A stretch of 36,430 bases of DNA, from assembly GCA_025934715.1 (NCBI GenBank), contig JAICWR010000004.1, forward strand, positions 1-36,430, read 5' to 3'. The position numbers and the translations under genes are program-made. Below the pieces are notes generated by a model, which was given only the letters and a program-made list of their open reading frames with translations, was not told the origin of the DNA and ran no database searches. Origin of the DNA: Candidatus Saccharimonadota bacterium (GTDB taxonomy: Bacteria; Patescibacteriota; Saccharimonadia; Saccharimonadales; UBA10212). Of this stretch, positions 17,159 through 25,560 are shown piece by piece (position 1 is the first letter of the stretch; every line of letters begins with the position of its first letter).

Positions 17159-17244
17159 TGGTATAATTAGACCCGTGCAAAGGAGGTCTTTGGCCCCTTT
17201 GCCTGTTTCTTTCCAAGGAGTTCGACATTCAGCGATTATTTAGA
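17159..17244 (+). promoter_or_regulatory. Promoter and structured leader of the LysM-CHAP gene
   Basis: An extended -10 box TGGTATAAT (17159-17167) starts a leader of about 70 nt. It holds two Shine-Dalgarno-like sequences, AAAGGAGG (17179-17186) and CCAAGGAG (17213-17220). The first lies partly in a 7-bp hairpin GCAAAGG/CCTTTGC (17176-17182 with 17196-17202). The second can pair with CTTTGG at 17188-17193, which overlaps the loop of the first hairpin. A 17-codon ORF from TTG at 17190 ends in TAG at 17241-17243, one base before the GTG start at 17245. The second Shine-Dalgarno is too far from that GTG (24 nt) but is 6 nt from an in-frame ATT at 17227. Confidence 0.45.
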
Positions 17245-18360
17245 GTGATACGTGAAAATAAAACCTCGCCTTCAGAGGCTTTGCTGGCGTTGGCCTATCC
17301 TTCAGGCCGGCACACTAAAAAAGCCCGGAAACGCCTGTTGCGGATGGGCCTGATAGGTGGGAACCTTCTGCTTCTACTGGTAGTAGGGATATTCATAATC
17401 ACAAACCGCTCGGCCAGCCAAACCGTGCGCGCCAGCACTCTCAGCGGTGCCACCGCCACCGCCGCCTCAGCCTTGAACCCAGTGGATACCTTATCATCGG
17501 CCGAAATCGCGCTGACGGCCGCCCAGTTAACGGACTTGCCGGAGCTTACCGCCATCCATAACCAGGCGGACTCCGATAGCCTCACCCTTGCAGTCGTTCC
17601 CAATGACTCAAGTTCATTAGCCAAACCTCAGATTATTTCCGCCAGCGGTAAGTCTCGGGCAGACATTATCCACTACACGACCCACCCGGGAGACACGGTC
17701 GATTTTCTCAGCAAGAAATTCGGTGTCAGCCAGGACAGTATCAAGTGGTCCAACAATATTAGTAGCAACTCCTTAACAGCCAACCTTAATCTTGTCATCC
17801 CTCCGTTCAATGGCATAGTCTACACTGTTAAAAGCGGGGACACGCCGACTAGCTTGGCGGCTAGGTTCTCGGCCGATGAAAGCCAGCTTATAAGTGTGAA
17901 TGACGCCGAAATCAACGGATTAAAACCAGGCGAGCAGATCGTGATACCAAACGGCAAGATCGCGCCGGCAGTTTTGTCTTACGGTTCATACAGTTCGTAC
18001 TCTGTAGGATCCTTTGCCGCCAGTTACGGAGGGAACGGATACGATTTTGGCAACTGCACTTGGTATGTGGCCAACAAGGTGGCGGTACCTACTAACTGGG
18101 GCAACGCCAACACCTGGGATGATTACGCCCGGCTTAGCGGTTGGACAGTTACAAGCACACCGCCAATACCTTGGCGGCCAGGCATCATTGCTCAAACCGA
18201 CGGAATGAGCTATCTGGGGCATGTGGCCTACGTGGAGGCGGTTTCTCCTGACGGATCACAAATTAAGTACTCCGACATGAATGGCATCGCCGGGTTCGAC
18301 GCAATTGGCTATAGCGGCTGGGTCCCGACCAGCACTTTTGAACACTACATCTACCACTAG
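17245..18360 (+). CDS. LysM-LysM-CHAP cell-wall hydrolase, membrane-anchored
   Basis: Probable peptidoglycan amidase or endopeptidase. The 371 residues comprise a basic cytoplasmic N-terminus, a transmembrane anchor (about 36-53), a low-complexity Ala/Ser/Thr linker, LysM 1 (about 143-186, HYTTHPGDTVDFLSKKFGVS), LysM 2 (about 192-236, VYTVKSGDTPTSLAARFSAD), a Ser/Tyr linker and a C-terminal CHAP domain. Catalytic Cys271 is in YDFGNCTWYVA, His326 in LGHVAYVEAV, and Glu331 can be the third residue. The GTG at 17245 is the track start, but no Shine-Dalgarno is close to it: either translation is coupled to a leader ORF ending one base before, or an in-frame ATT at 17227 is used. It follows mltG and is probably involved in wall cleavage at division. 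Confidence 0.88.
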   Translation: MIRENKTSPSEALLALAYPSGRHTKKARKRLLRMGLIGGNLLLLLVVGIFIITNRSASQTVRASTLSGATATAASALNPVDTLSSAEIALTAAQLTDLPELTAIHNQADSDSLTLAVVPNDSSSLAKPQIISASGKSRADIIHYTTHPGDTVDFLSKKFGVSQDSIKWSNNISSNSLTANLNLVIPPFNGIVYTVKSGDTPTSLAARFSADESQLISVNDAEINGLKPGEQIVIPNGKIAPAVLSYGSYSSYSVGSFAASYGGNGYDFGNCTWYVANKVAVPTNWGNANTWDDYARLSGWTVTSTPPIPWRPGIIAQTDGMSYLGHVAYVEAVSPDGSQIKYSDMNGIAGFDAIGYSGWVPTSTFEHYIYH

Positions 18361-18378
18361 ACCCTATCTTTTAAACCC

Positions 18379-18384
18379 TATAAC
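18379..18384 (+). promoter_or_regulatory. -10 box (TATAAC) for obg
   Basis: TATAAC ends 8 nt before the obg ATG, 18 nt after the stop of the CHAP gene; the predicted UTR is about 2 nt with no Shine-Dalgarno. Confidence 0.45.
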
Positions 18385-18392
18385 CTATAGAC

Positions 18393-19667
18393 ATGTTTGT
18401 AGATAGGGTTGAAGTGAAAATCAAAGCCGGCAACGGCGGGGACGGCGCTTTGAGTTTCCGCCATGAAAAGTTCCGCGCCCGCGGCGGCCCCGACGGCGGC
18501 GATGGCGGTAACGGCGGTAACGTTACTCTAAAGGCCAGCCGTGACCAGAACACCTTGGCGGCGTTCCGGTATAAAAAACTAATCCAGGCCGGTAATGGCC
18601 AATCTGGCGGTAAACGTAAACGCCGCGGTAAAAAGGCCAATGATTTAGAAATCGCCGTGCCAGTTGGCACTATAGTGGTGAATAAACGGGGCGATGCTTT
18701 AGCGGATTTAACAGAAGACGGCCAAACGGCCACCATAGCTAATGGGGGACAGGGAGGCTTTGGCAACGCCCACTTTACCAGCTCGACCCGCCAGGCGCCG
18801 CGCCTCGCCGAAAAAGGCGAAAAGGGCGAAGAGGTCGAGGCTACCTTCGAACTGAAAATGATCGCAGATGTCGGCATCATCGGCCTGCCAAATGCCGGCA
18901 AATCCACATTGTTATCAGTTGTCAGTAGTGCCCGGCCAGAGATAGCCGCTTACCCTTTCACTACCATAACCCCTAATTTAGGGGTTGTTGATATTGACCA
19001 AAAACACAGTTTACTGCTTGCCGATATCCCCGGTCTGATAGAGGGGGCCAGCCGGGGCAAAGGGCTAGGCGATGAATTTTTACGACACGTCGAACGCACC
19101 AGCGTTTTACTTCATCTGATTGATGTTTATAGCGATGACATGGCCGGGGCCTACCAGACCATCATGAAAGAGCTGGCTGACTACAAGGTCGACTTAAGCC
19201 AAAAGCCGCAAATTGTGGCCTTAACAAAGGTGGAAGGGTTTGACGAAAAAAAACTTGATAAAAAGCTTACCCAGTTAAAACAGCTAGTTCCGCGTGGCAC
19301 TTTGGTGTCTGCGATTTCCAGCTCCGGCCAGCAGGGAATTAACGAGCTGCTGAGAATCCTACTAAAGAGAGTTGAGCAGGCGCAAAAGCAGCAAGTGCGG
19401 CGGGCAAAACGGCCGGCCCTGCCGGTCATCGGCCTCAAGCCTGCGGACAATTGGAAAGTCGAAAAAACTAATGATGGATTTTTGGTTACTGGAGGACGAA
19501 TCGAGCGCTTTGCCCGCCGCACCGATTTTGATAATGAAGACGCTATCGACCGCTTGCGTGACATCACCCGCCGCACCGGAATTCTGCGCGAAATGGAACG
19601 GCAAGGCCTTCAGCCAGGCCAAACCATAACCATTGGCCAGCCACCTATCGGTCAGATAGAATACTAA
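18393..19667 (+). CDS. obg: GTPase Obg/CgtA
   Basis: Ribosome-associated GTPase in 50S assembly and stress control. The 424 residues show the three-domain form. The Obg fold (1-155) has the Gly-rich GGPDGGDGGNGGNV segment. The G domain has a P-loop GLPNAGKST (164-172), a switch region (FTTITPNLGVV) and DIPGLIEGAS. The usual NKxD specificity motif appears as ALTKVEG, so Asn and Asp are replaced by Thr and Glu. A C-terminal OCT domain (about 345-424) carries FLVTGGRIERFARRTDFDNEDAIDRLR. The start follows a near-leaderless promoter. sbcB begins 5 bp after the stop, so the two are likely co-transcribed. Confidence 0.97.
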   Translation: MFVDRVEVKIKAGNGGDGALSFRHEKFRARGGPDGGDGGNGGNVTLKASRDQNTLAAFRYKKLIQAGNGQSGGKRKRRGKKANDLEIAVPVGTIVVNKRGDALADLTEDGQTATIANGGQGGFGNAHFTSSTRQAPRLAEKGEKGEEVEATFELKMIADVGIIGLPNAGKSTLLSVVSSARPEIAAYPFTTITPNLGVVDIDQKHSLLLADIPGLIEGASRGKGLGDEFLRHVERTSVLLHLIDVYSDDMAGAYQTIMKELADYKVDLSQKPQIVALTKVEGFDEKKLDKKLTQLKQLVPRGTLVSAISSSGQQGINELLRILLKRVEQAQKQQVRRAKRPALPVIGLKPADNWKVEKTNDGFLVTGGRIERFARRTDFDNEDAIDRLRDITRRTGILREMERQGLQPGQTITIGQPPIGQIEY

Positions 19668-19672
19668 GGCCG

Positions 19673-21097
19673 ATGACTTTTTATTTTTTTGATTTGGAAA
19701 CTAGCGGCTTTTCGCCACGCGATGACCGGATCATGCAGTTCGCCGGCCAGCGCACTGATATGGAACTTAACCCTATAGGTGAACCGGATAATATTTTGGT
19801 TAAAATGACGCCCGACGTCCTGCCGCAGCCGGACGCCGTGCTGGTGCACGGCATCACGCCGCAAAAAACCCTAAGTGAAGGCATCACAGAAGCCGAGCTA
19901 TGTAAATACTCAACAAGTCAAGTATTTACCAAAGACACTATCGCCGTTGGTTATAACAACCTTCGTTTCGATAATGATTTCATCCGCTTTATATTCTGGC
20001 GTAACTTCACAGATGCTTATGAATGGGCCTGGAAGGATGGTTGTAGCACCTGGGACCTGCTGGATGTAACTCGGATGACGCGGGCGTTGCGGCCGGAGGG
20101 GATTGAGTGGCCGTTCGCGCCCGACGGCAAACCGACCAACAGTCTGGAATACCTGACCGCAGTCAATAAGCTAGACCATATCGATGCCCATGATGCCCTC
20201 AGTGACGTTAACGCTTCGCTGGCTTGGGCACGTTTACTTAGGAAAAAACAGCCGAAGCTATTCGATTTTTTGCTAGCGCACCGCCAGAAAACCAAAATCG
20301 CGCCACTGGTGACAGCCGGCAAGCCACTGGTTTACACAAGCGGTCGTTACCCTAGTGAATTTAACAAGACCACCGTGGCCGTGATGGTAGCTGAACTTCC
20401 GGACAAATCCGGGTCTTTAATGTACGACCTCCGGACTGACCCTGACGAATTTAAGGACATGCCAGCCGCGGAACTAGCTAAACGATGGAAAGACCGCGGC
20501 GATGACGCCCCTTATTTCCCGGTCAAAGTACTCAAATATAATCGCTGCCCAGCCGTCGCGCCCTTAGAAGTGCTTGAAAAGGATGATGGTTATGAAAAAC
20601 TCAAACTACACAAAGAAATCGTTAAAAAACACCTGCAAAAACTTATGGCGGCTAAGGGTTTTTGCGATAAACTGTTGGAAGCCCAAGAAGATTTGTGGCC
20701 GAAACGTCAAGCCGGGCTGGTAGAGGACCCGCAGAAAGTCGACAGCCAGCTATATGACAAATTCATTAGCGATGAAGATAAAACCAAAATGAGCGCGGTC
20801 AGGGCAGCCAAGCCGGACGGACTAGCGAAGTTAAATATGGAGTTCAAAGACGGCCGGCTCAATCTGTTGCTGCCACTTTATAAAGCCCGCAATTATCCTA
20901 AATTACTCAGCAGTGATGAAAAAATATCCTGGGACGGTTTCCGTGAACAAAAACTGGCTACTAATGGTAAAGCCGATAACTTCTTTAAGCGGCTGGACGA
21001 GCTTGCTAAAACGCCTGGCCTTGACGGCGAAAAGAAGTATCTGCTGGAAGAACTGAACCTCTACGCCCAGTCAGTTTTGCCTACAGGTGTAAGCTGA
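19673..21097 (+). CDS. sbcB: Exonuclease I (SbcB), 3'-5' single-strand DNA exonuclease
   Basis: Degrades single-stranded DNA 3' to 5' in recombination and mismatch repair. The 474-residue length matches E. coli ExoI (475). The DEDD exonuclease motifs are visible: FFDLETSGF (Asp7, Glu9), GYNNLRFDNDFIR, and HDALSDVNASLAWA with the His/Asp of motif III. STWDLLDVTRMTRALRPEGIEWP is a typical SbcB block. The SH3-like and C-terminal helical regions follow (VKVLKYNRCPAV, SQLYDKFISDEDK, KARNYPKLL). A 28-bp palindromic element shared with an intergenic site at 35.24 kb lies in its coding sequence near codons 77-86 without disturbing the alignment length. The gene ends 17 bp inside the opposite-strand gene 21081-21290. 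Confidence 0.95.
   Translation: MTFYFFDLETSGFSPRDDRIMQFAGQRTDMELNPIGEPDNILVKMTPDVLPQPDAVLVHGITPQKTLSEGITEAELCKYSTSQVFTKDTIAVGYNNLRFDNDFIRFIFWRNFTDAYEWAWKDGCSTWDLLDVTRMTRALRPEGIEWPFAPDGKPTNSLEYLTAVNKLDHIDAHDALSDVNASLAWARLLRKKQPKLFDFLLAHRQKTKIAPLVTAGKPLVYTSGRYPSEFNKTTVAVMVAELPDKSGSLMYDLRTDPDEFKDMPAAELAKRWKDRGDDAPYFPVKVLKYNRCPAVAPLEVLEKDDGYEKLKLHKEIVKKHLQKLMAAKGFCDKLLEAQEDLWPKRQAGLVEDPQKVDSQLYDKFISDEDKTKMSAVRAAKPDGLAKLNMEFKDGRLNLLLPLYKARNYPKLLSSDEKISWDGFREQKLATNGKADNFFKRLDELAKTPGLDGEKKYLLEELNLYAQSVLPTGVS
19902..19929. repeat. Palindromic repeat inside sbcB, copy 1
   Basis: Perfect 9-bp arms GTAAATACT/AGTATTTAC flank a 10-nt centre CAACAAGTCA. The core matches the reverse complement of 35243-35266 with one difference in 24 bases. 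It is translated as CKYSTSQVFTKD within ExoI. Confidence 0.6.
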
Positions 21098-21290
21098 GCT
21101 GGCTGCCGGGGCGCGTCGTCAGATAGATTTTTATATAAAACCAATATCGTTCAATGCCGGCAAGGGTTATATGCCGGCGGTAAGCATAAACCAACAGGCC
21201 CGCCACCGGTAACAGAACTAGATATTCGTAAAAAGTAATTTGTAAGTTAGTTCCGGGAATTTGTCCCAGTACGACAATCTCGTTAATCAT
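21081..21290 (-). CDS. Small membrane protein, hypothetical
   Basis: A 69-residue protein with one transmembrane helix (about 22-39, YEYLVLLPVAGLLVYAYRR) and a second, amphipathic stretch (IERYWFYIKIYL). No family is recognised. It is judged real because a good Shine-Dalgarno (GAGGTGG) stands just before its ATG, a TATAAT lies further upstream, and it fills the gap between sbcB and the divergent 21446 gene. Its 3' end overlaps the end of sbcB by 17 bp in convergent orientation. Function unknown. Confidence 0.65.
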   Translation of the reverse strand: MINEIVVLGQIPGTNLQITFYEYLVLLPVAGLLVYAYRRHITLAGIERYWFYIKIYLTTRPGSQLSLHL

Positions 21291-21346
21291 CGTCCACCTC
21301 GCTATTTAGCTAAACAGTAGCACTAATTTGCTAATTAAGCAAGCGT

Positions 21347-21352
21347 ATTATA
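21347..21352 (-). promoter_or_regulatory. -10 box (TATAAT) for the 21081-21290 gene
   Basis: TATAAT on the minus strand sits 56 nt before the ATG; the resulting leader holds the Shine-Dalgarno GAGGTGG. The 155-bp intergenic region also serves the divergent 21446 gene, for which I see no clear -10 box, only a GGAAAA Shine-Dalgarno. Confidence 0.45.
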
Positions 21353-21445
21353 AACATAAGCTTGTATGGTGTGGAAATAACTTGATTTTTGTCAAAAATA
21401 AGCGGAAAATTAACCTAAAGCCCAAAAACAAAAAGGAAAATAAAA

Positions 21446-21985
21446 ATGCCAAATGATTCCGAATTGCCGTCAGGTGGTGAAAATCAAACAGCGGAGAATC
21501 TGACTATGCCTCAGCCGGGGGCTGAAGTTACGCCAATAACACCGCAAATTAGGCAAAACGAAGGTGCAATGGCTCACGAATCGCACGGCTATTCTGTTAA
21601 AGCTCCCTCGGAAGAAACTGTAAGCGTACCCGTTCGTGTAGAAGATCCTGAAAAAGCCAGAGTTATGGCGGACGCCGAAGCACCAGATAGAGACGACGCA
21701 GCTGAATTGAGAAATCAAGCGGCTGTACTCTCTGAAGCAAATGGCGCAGCGGATTATGAATTCGCTGATGACTTAGCACGAGATGCGGATATGGTCGATG
21801 GCGTTGCTGAAAAAGCAGGAGAAGAAGCTGGCAGGCAATACGATGCTGAGCATGCTGCGGAAAAGGGCGTATATATAACTCAAGAAACTTTCGATAAGGT
21901 AAGTAGAGCTTTAGCTGACGCACAGCAACTTTTGGAAGATTCCCGCAGCGGAAAACTCCGAGAACAAGCTGAATCCGAGCCCTAG
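21446..21985 (+). CDS. Acidic soluble protein, hypothetical
   Basis: A 179-residue, strongly acidic protein rich in Ala, Glu, Asp and Gln, with no signal peptide or membrane segment. The N-terminal 55 residues are low complexity and probably disordered. The C-terminal part (about 70-179) has predicted helix with heptad-like spacing (DDAAELRNQAAVLSEANGAADYEFADDLARDADMVDGVAEKAG). No family is recognised. By eye the base composition is more AT-rich than that of neighbouring genes. A GGAAAA Shine-Dalgarno precedes the start. It stands alone between a divergent small gene and uvrA, which has its own promoter. A role cannot be assigned. Confidence 0.65.
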   Translation: MPNDSELPSGGENQTAENLTMPQPGAEVTPITPQIRQNEGAMAHESHGYSVKAPSEETVSVPVRVEDPEKARVMADAEAPDRDDAAELRNQAAVLSEANGAADYEFADDLARDADMVDGVAEKAGEEAGRQYDAEHAAEKGVYITQETFDKVSRALADAQQLLEDSRSGKLREQAESEP

Positions 21986-21996
21986 GTCTAGAAAAG

Positions 21997-22029
21997 TTTA
22001 GCCAAAGTCTGTATAATACTTTGGCTAAA
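21997..22029. promoter_or_regulatory. uvrA promoter inside a 12-bp perfect inverted repeat (putative operator)
   Basis: Arms TTTAGCCAAAGT (21997-22008) and ACTTTGGCTAAA (22018-22029) are exact reverse complements and bracket the 9-nt centre CTGTATAAT, which holds the -10 box TATAAT (22012-22017). The right arm runs into the A of the uvrA start codon. A dimeric repressor bound here would cover the -10 box and start site. It does not match the E. coli or Bacillus LexA boxes. A hairpin terminator for the upstream gene is an alternative, but there is no T run. Confidence 0.6.
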
Positions 22030-24842
22030 TGAGCGAGTTTATATCTGTTAGAGGCGCGCGCGAGCATAATCTAAAGAACATTTCTTTGGAAATCCCGCGC
22101 AATCAGCTGGTGGTGATCACCGGCCTGTCCGGCTCTGGTAAATCAAGCCTGGCATTTGATACCATTTACGCCGAAGGCCAGCGCCGGTATGTAGAATCAT
22201 TGAGCGCCTACGCCCGGCAATTTTTAGGCCTGATGGAAAAGCCGGACGTTGACCAAATCGACGGTTTAAGCCCGGCCATCAGCATCGACCAGAAATCAAC
22301 CAGTCGCAATCCCCGAAGCACTGTAGCTACAGTGACAGAAGTTTATGACTATTTACGCCTACTGTTCGCCCGCATCGGTGTGCCGCACTGCCCAGTCTGC
22401 GGGAAACCGGTTAACCGTCAAACCTCCACGGCGGTCATTGATAAAATAGCCGGCGGCGAAAAAGACAGCCGCTTGATTATCTTGGCGCCCATTGTAGTTG
22501 ATAAAAAAGGCCAGTTCGAGCATATCCCGGAGCAGTACATGAGGGCTGGTTTTGCCCGCGCCCGGGTCGATGGAGTTATTTACGCGTTGGATGAATTCCC
22601 AACGCTCAACCGGAATTACAAGCACAATATCGAGGTTGTGGTCGACCGTTTGACAAACACCGCCGAGAACCGCGGCCGGCTGGCCCAAAGCGTGGAGCAA
22701 GCCTTTGACATTGCCGACGGGCTGTTAATTGTGAATGACGCCGATAAAAAAACCGACACTCTTTATAGCTTAAAATACGCCTGCGTCGACCATCCTGATG
22801 TGGCTATACCGGAACTCGAACCACGAACTTTCAGTTTTAACAGTCCGCATGGCGCCTGCCCGGTCTGCACCGGTTTGGGTAGCCGGCTGGAAGTCGACCC
22901 CGAGTTAGTGATACCTAATGGCCGGCTGACTATCGCCGAAGGCGCGATTAGGCCCTATAACCGGGTGACCACCGATGCCTGGTGGCTGAAAAAACTCCAG
23001 GCTGTAGGTGAGCGCTACGGGTTTTCTATTCATAAATCCACTGGCGAACTTACTCCCAAACAGCTGGAAATCATCATGTACGGCACCGGCGATGAGACGT
23101 ATCGGGTCAGCTTGGGTATGGGCCGTTCCTTCAACACCACTTATGAAGGGGTTATACCGAATCTGGAGCGGCGGCACCGTGAAACGGAAAGTGACTTTAT
23201 CCGCCGTGACATAGAGCGCTTTATGATGGAGCGGCCTTGCACCGCTTGCCAGGGCAAACGCCTAAAGCCGGAGGTCCTGGCCGTGACCGTGCACAACAGT
23301 TCAATAATGGATATTTGCGAACTAGACATCGATAAAGCGATTGATTTTTTCAGTTCCATGAAGCTCAGCCAGACCGAAGCCAAAATCGCCCACCAAATCC
23401 TTAAAGAAATCAATGCCCGGCTGAAATTTCTGCAGGACGTGGGGTTGAATTATTTAAACCTGGCCCGCAGCGCCGTCAGCTTATCTGGCGGCGAGGCCCA
23501 GCGCATCCGGCTGGCCACCCAAATCGGCTCTGGATTGCAGGGAGTTTTGTATGTGCTCGATGAGCCCAGTATCGGCCTGCACCAGCGGGACAACAGACGA
23601 CTGCTAAATACCTTGGAGCGATTGCGGGATTTGGGGAACAGCGTGCTGGTGGTCGAGCATGACGAAGAAACCATCCGCACGGCCGATTATTTGGTGGATA
23701 TCGGGCCGGGGGCCGGAATCCACGGTGGTAAAGTGGTGGCGGCCGGCCCGCCGCAGCAGGTGGCCAAGGCCGATAAAAGCATCACCTCTGAATTTTTGCG
23801 CGGCGAGCGCAAAATCCACATCCCCAAAAAGCGGCGGGCCGGCAGCGGCAATTCATTGTTTATTAAAGGCGCCCGCGAAAACAACCTGAAAAATATCGAT
23901 GTGAAGATACCGCTGGGCCAGCTGGTGGTCGTCAGCGGGGTATCCGGCAGCGGTAAATCGAGTTTGATAAATGATATTTTGGCCAAAGAGCTGAGCGCCC
24001 GATTGATGCGGGCCCAAGCTGTGCCCGGGCGGCACGACGACATCGAAGGTATTAAACAACTGGATAAAGCAATAGTCATCGACCAATCGCCCATCGGCCG
24101 CACGCCGCGCAGCAACCCGGCTACCTACACCGGAGTCTTCACGCCCATAAGGGAGCTGTTTGCCCAAATGCCAGAAGCGCGGTTGCGTGGCTATAGCCCT
24201 GGCCGGTTCAGTTTTAATGTCAAAGGCGGCCGCTGCGAAAACAGCCGCGGCGACGGAGTCATAAAGATAGAAATGCACTTTATGCCGGATGTTTACGTGC
24301 CGTGCGAGGTCTGCCATGGCAAGCGCTATAACCGCGAGGCCCTGGAAATCCACTATAAAGGAAAGACAATCAGCGACGTGCTGGAAATGACCTGCGAGCA
24401 GGCTCTGGAATTTTTCGGCAACATCCCGGCCGTCGCCCGTAAACTCCAAACTTTAGTGGATGTCGGCCTGGGCTACATCACCCTCGGCCAGCCGGCCACG
24501 ACGTTGTCCGGCGGCGAAGCCCAGCGTATCAAGCTGGCCAGCGAGCTGTCCCGCCGCCCAACCGGCCGGACGCTCTATATCCTTGACGAACCGACCACCG
24601 GCCTGCATATGGCCGACGTCGACAAACTCCTAAACGTCCTGCACGCCCTGGTGGATGCCGGCAACAGCATGATCGTCATCGAGCACAACCTAGATGTCAT
24701 CAAAAATGCTGACCATATCATTGATTTAGGTCCGGAGGGCGGCGAAGCCGGCGGCCTGGTTGTCGCCGAGGGCACCCCAGAGCAGGTCGCCAAGGCCAAG
24801 GACAGCTACACCGGCCAATTCCTTTCTAAACTGTTCCTTTAA
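22029..24842 (+). CDS. uvrA: Excinuclease ABC subunit A (UvrA)
   Basis: Damage-recognition ATPase of nucleotide excision repair, of normal length (937 residues). Two ABC ATPase units are complete: Walker [10 protein letters not shown] (about 32-40) and GVSGSGKSS (about 637-645), signature [12 protein letters not shown] and [12 protein letters not shown], Walker [11 protein letters not shown] and [10 protein letters not shown]. The N-terminal zinc-binding cysteines are present ([24 protein letters not shown]). In the C-terminal zinc finger the usual GGRCEaCqGdG reads [11 protein letters not shown], so the second cysteine is Ser739; Cys736, Cys759 and Cys762 remain. It has its own promoter within a palindrome. 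Its stop overlaps the stop of the convergent DedA gene in the sequence TTAA. Confidence 0.98.
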   Translation: MSEFISVRGAREHNLKNISLEIPRNQLVVITGLSGSGKSSLAFDTIYAEGQRRYVESLSAYARQFLGLMEKPDVDQIDGLSPAISIDQKSTSRNPRSTVATVTEVYDYLRLLFARIGVPHCPVCGKPVNRQTSTAVIDKIAGGEKDSRLIILAPIVVDKKGQFEHIPEQYMRAGFARARVDGVIYALDEFPTLNRNYKHNIEVVVDRLTNTAENRGRLAQSVEQAFDIADGLLIVNDADKKTDTLYSLKYACVDHPDVAIPELEPRTFSFNSPHGACPVCTGLGSRLEVDPELVIPNGRLTIAEGAIRPYNRVTTDAWWLKKLQAVGERYGFSIHKSTGELTPKQLEIIMYGTGDETYRVSLGMGRSFNTTYEGVIPNLERRHRETESDFIRRDIERFMMERPCTACQGKRLKPEVLAVTVHNSSIMDICELDIDKAIDFFSSMKLSQTEAKIAHQILKEINARLKFLQDVGLNYLNLARSAVSLSGGEAQRIRLATQIGSGLQGVLYVLDEPSIGLHQRDNRRLLNTLERLRDLGNSVLVVEHDEETIRTADYLVDIGPGAGIHGGKVVAAGPPQQVAKADKSITSEFLRGERKIHIPKKRRAGSGNSLFIKGARENNLKNIDVKIPLGQLVVVSGVSGSGKSSLINDILAKELSARLMRAQAVPGRHDDIEGIKQLDKAIVIDQSPIGRTPRSNPATYTGVFTPIRELFAQMPEARLRGYSPGRFSFNVKGGRCENSRGDGVIKIEMHFMPDVYVPCEVCHGKRYNREALEIHYKGKTISDVLEMTCEQALEFFGNIPAVARKLQTLVDVGLGYITLGQPATTLSGGEAQRIKLASELSRRPTGRTLYILDEPTTGLHMADVDKLLNVLHALVDAGNSMIVIEHNLDVIKNADHIIDLGPEGGEAGGLVVAEGTPEQVAKAKDSYTGQFLSKLFL

Positions 24843-25492
24843 TCTTCAGGTTTATGTCTGAAAAAATAATCCCACTCTTCTTTCAAGCCTTTTTTGAAAC
24901 TGCGCCGGCGCTCCGGGTTTTTAGCGATTCCCCAGATTGCCACACCGTAAAGCAAGATCAACCCGGCGAGCAGGGCGGGGAAGAAATATTCATCGATGTG
25001 GGGCACGCTGGTTCCCAACCAGTAACCAATCAGGGTGATGCTCGTTCCCCACAACGCCGCGCTGATGGCGTTGTATAAAAAATAAGTGCGCTTATCCATC
25101 TTGCCGGCGCCGGCAATAGCTGAGACCAGCGTCCGGATATGGGCGATGAAGCGTGCGGCTATCAATGTGGCCGCGCCGTATTTATCCAAAAATTCTTTGG
25201 TCCGGCTGATATACTCTTCGCGGAACAATAGGCCGGTCTTGCGCTTAAACAGTCGCGGCCCGGCGCGTTCACCGATGACGTAACCTACCTGGTACCCAAG
25301 TATGGCCGATATGATCACTACCAAAAGCAGCCACAATAATGAAAGTTTGCCTTGCCCGGCGAATAAGCCCCCGGTCAGCAGGAGGGTGTCTCCAGGCAGA
25401 AAAATCCCAAGCAGTAATCCGCTTTCAGCGAAAATAGTGAAACCGACCGCTAACAGGCCTCCCGCCTGCAGGATGTGGCTCGCATTAAACAT
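24839..25492 (-). CDS. DedA-family membrane protein
   Basis: DedA/SNARE-associated (VTT-domain) proteins are inner-membrane proteins thought to move phospholipids or undecaprenyl phosphate. The 217 residues are typical. The N-terminal re-entrant motif is [20 protein letters not shown] and the second conserved block is [19 protein letters not shown], with the family Arg residues. About five hydrophobic segments are visible (25-50, 52-75, 110-130, 135-160, 170-190), followed by a basic/acidic tail ([20 protein letters not shown]). It is convergent with uvrA; both stops share TTAA. A TACAAT box 6 nt before its ATG predicts a leaderless transcript. Confidence 0.9.
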   Translation of the reverse strand: MFNASHILQAGGLLAVGFTIFAESGLLLGIFLPGDTLLLTGGLFAGQGKLSLLWLLLVVIISAILGYQVGYVIGERAGPRLFKRKTGLLFREEYISRTKEFLDKYGAATLIAARFIAHIRTLVSAIAGAGKMDKRTYFLYNAISAALWGTSITLIGYWLGTSVPHIDEYFFPALLAGLILLYGVAIWGIAKNPERRRSFKKGLKEEWDYFFRHKPED

Positions 25493-25498
25493 ATATTC

Positions 25499-25504
25499 AT
25501 TGTA
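25499..25504 (-). promoter_or_regulatory. -10 box (TACAAT) for the DedA gene
   Basis: On the minus strand TACAAT ends 6 nt before the ATG, placing +1 on the A of the start codon. No Shine-Dalgarno is present. Confidence 0.5.
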
Positions 25505-25522
25505 TGCTTACCTCTTAAATTT

Positions 25523-25531
25523 TGGTATAAT
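25523..25531 (+). promoter_or_regulatory. Extended -10 promoter (TGGTATAAT) for rplY
   Basis: A perfect TG-n-TATAAT is followed by a leader of about 25 nt with the Shine-Dalgarno AAGGAG. It is divergent from the DedA promoter, with about 18 bp between the two -10 boxes. Confidence 0.65.
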
Positions 25532-25560
25532 ACCCCTGAACGATAAGGAGTTCTTTTTTT

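Noticed and set aside
17159-17244. c-di-AMP (ydaO) riboswitch before the wall hydrolase gene
   Set aside because: Such switches occur upstream of wall hydrolases, but this leader of about 70 nt is too short and lacks the known architecture.
23853-24449. Minus-strand ORF (198 aa) opposite uvrA
   Set aside because: Lies within a clearly conserved UvrA region; composition typical of antisense reading.
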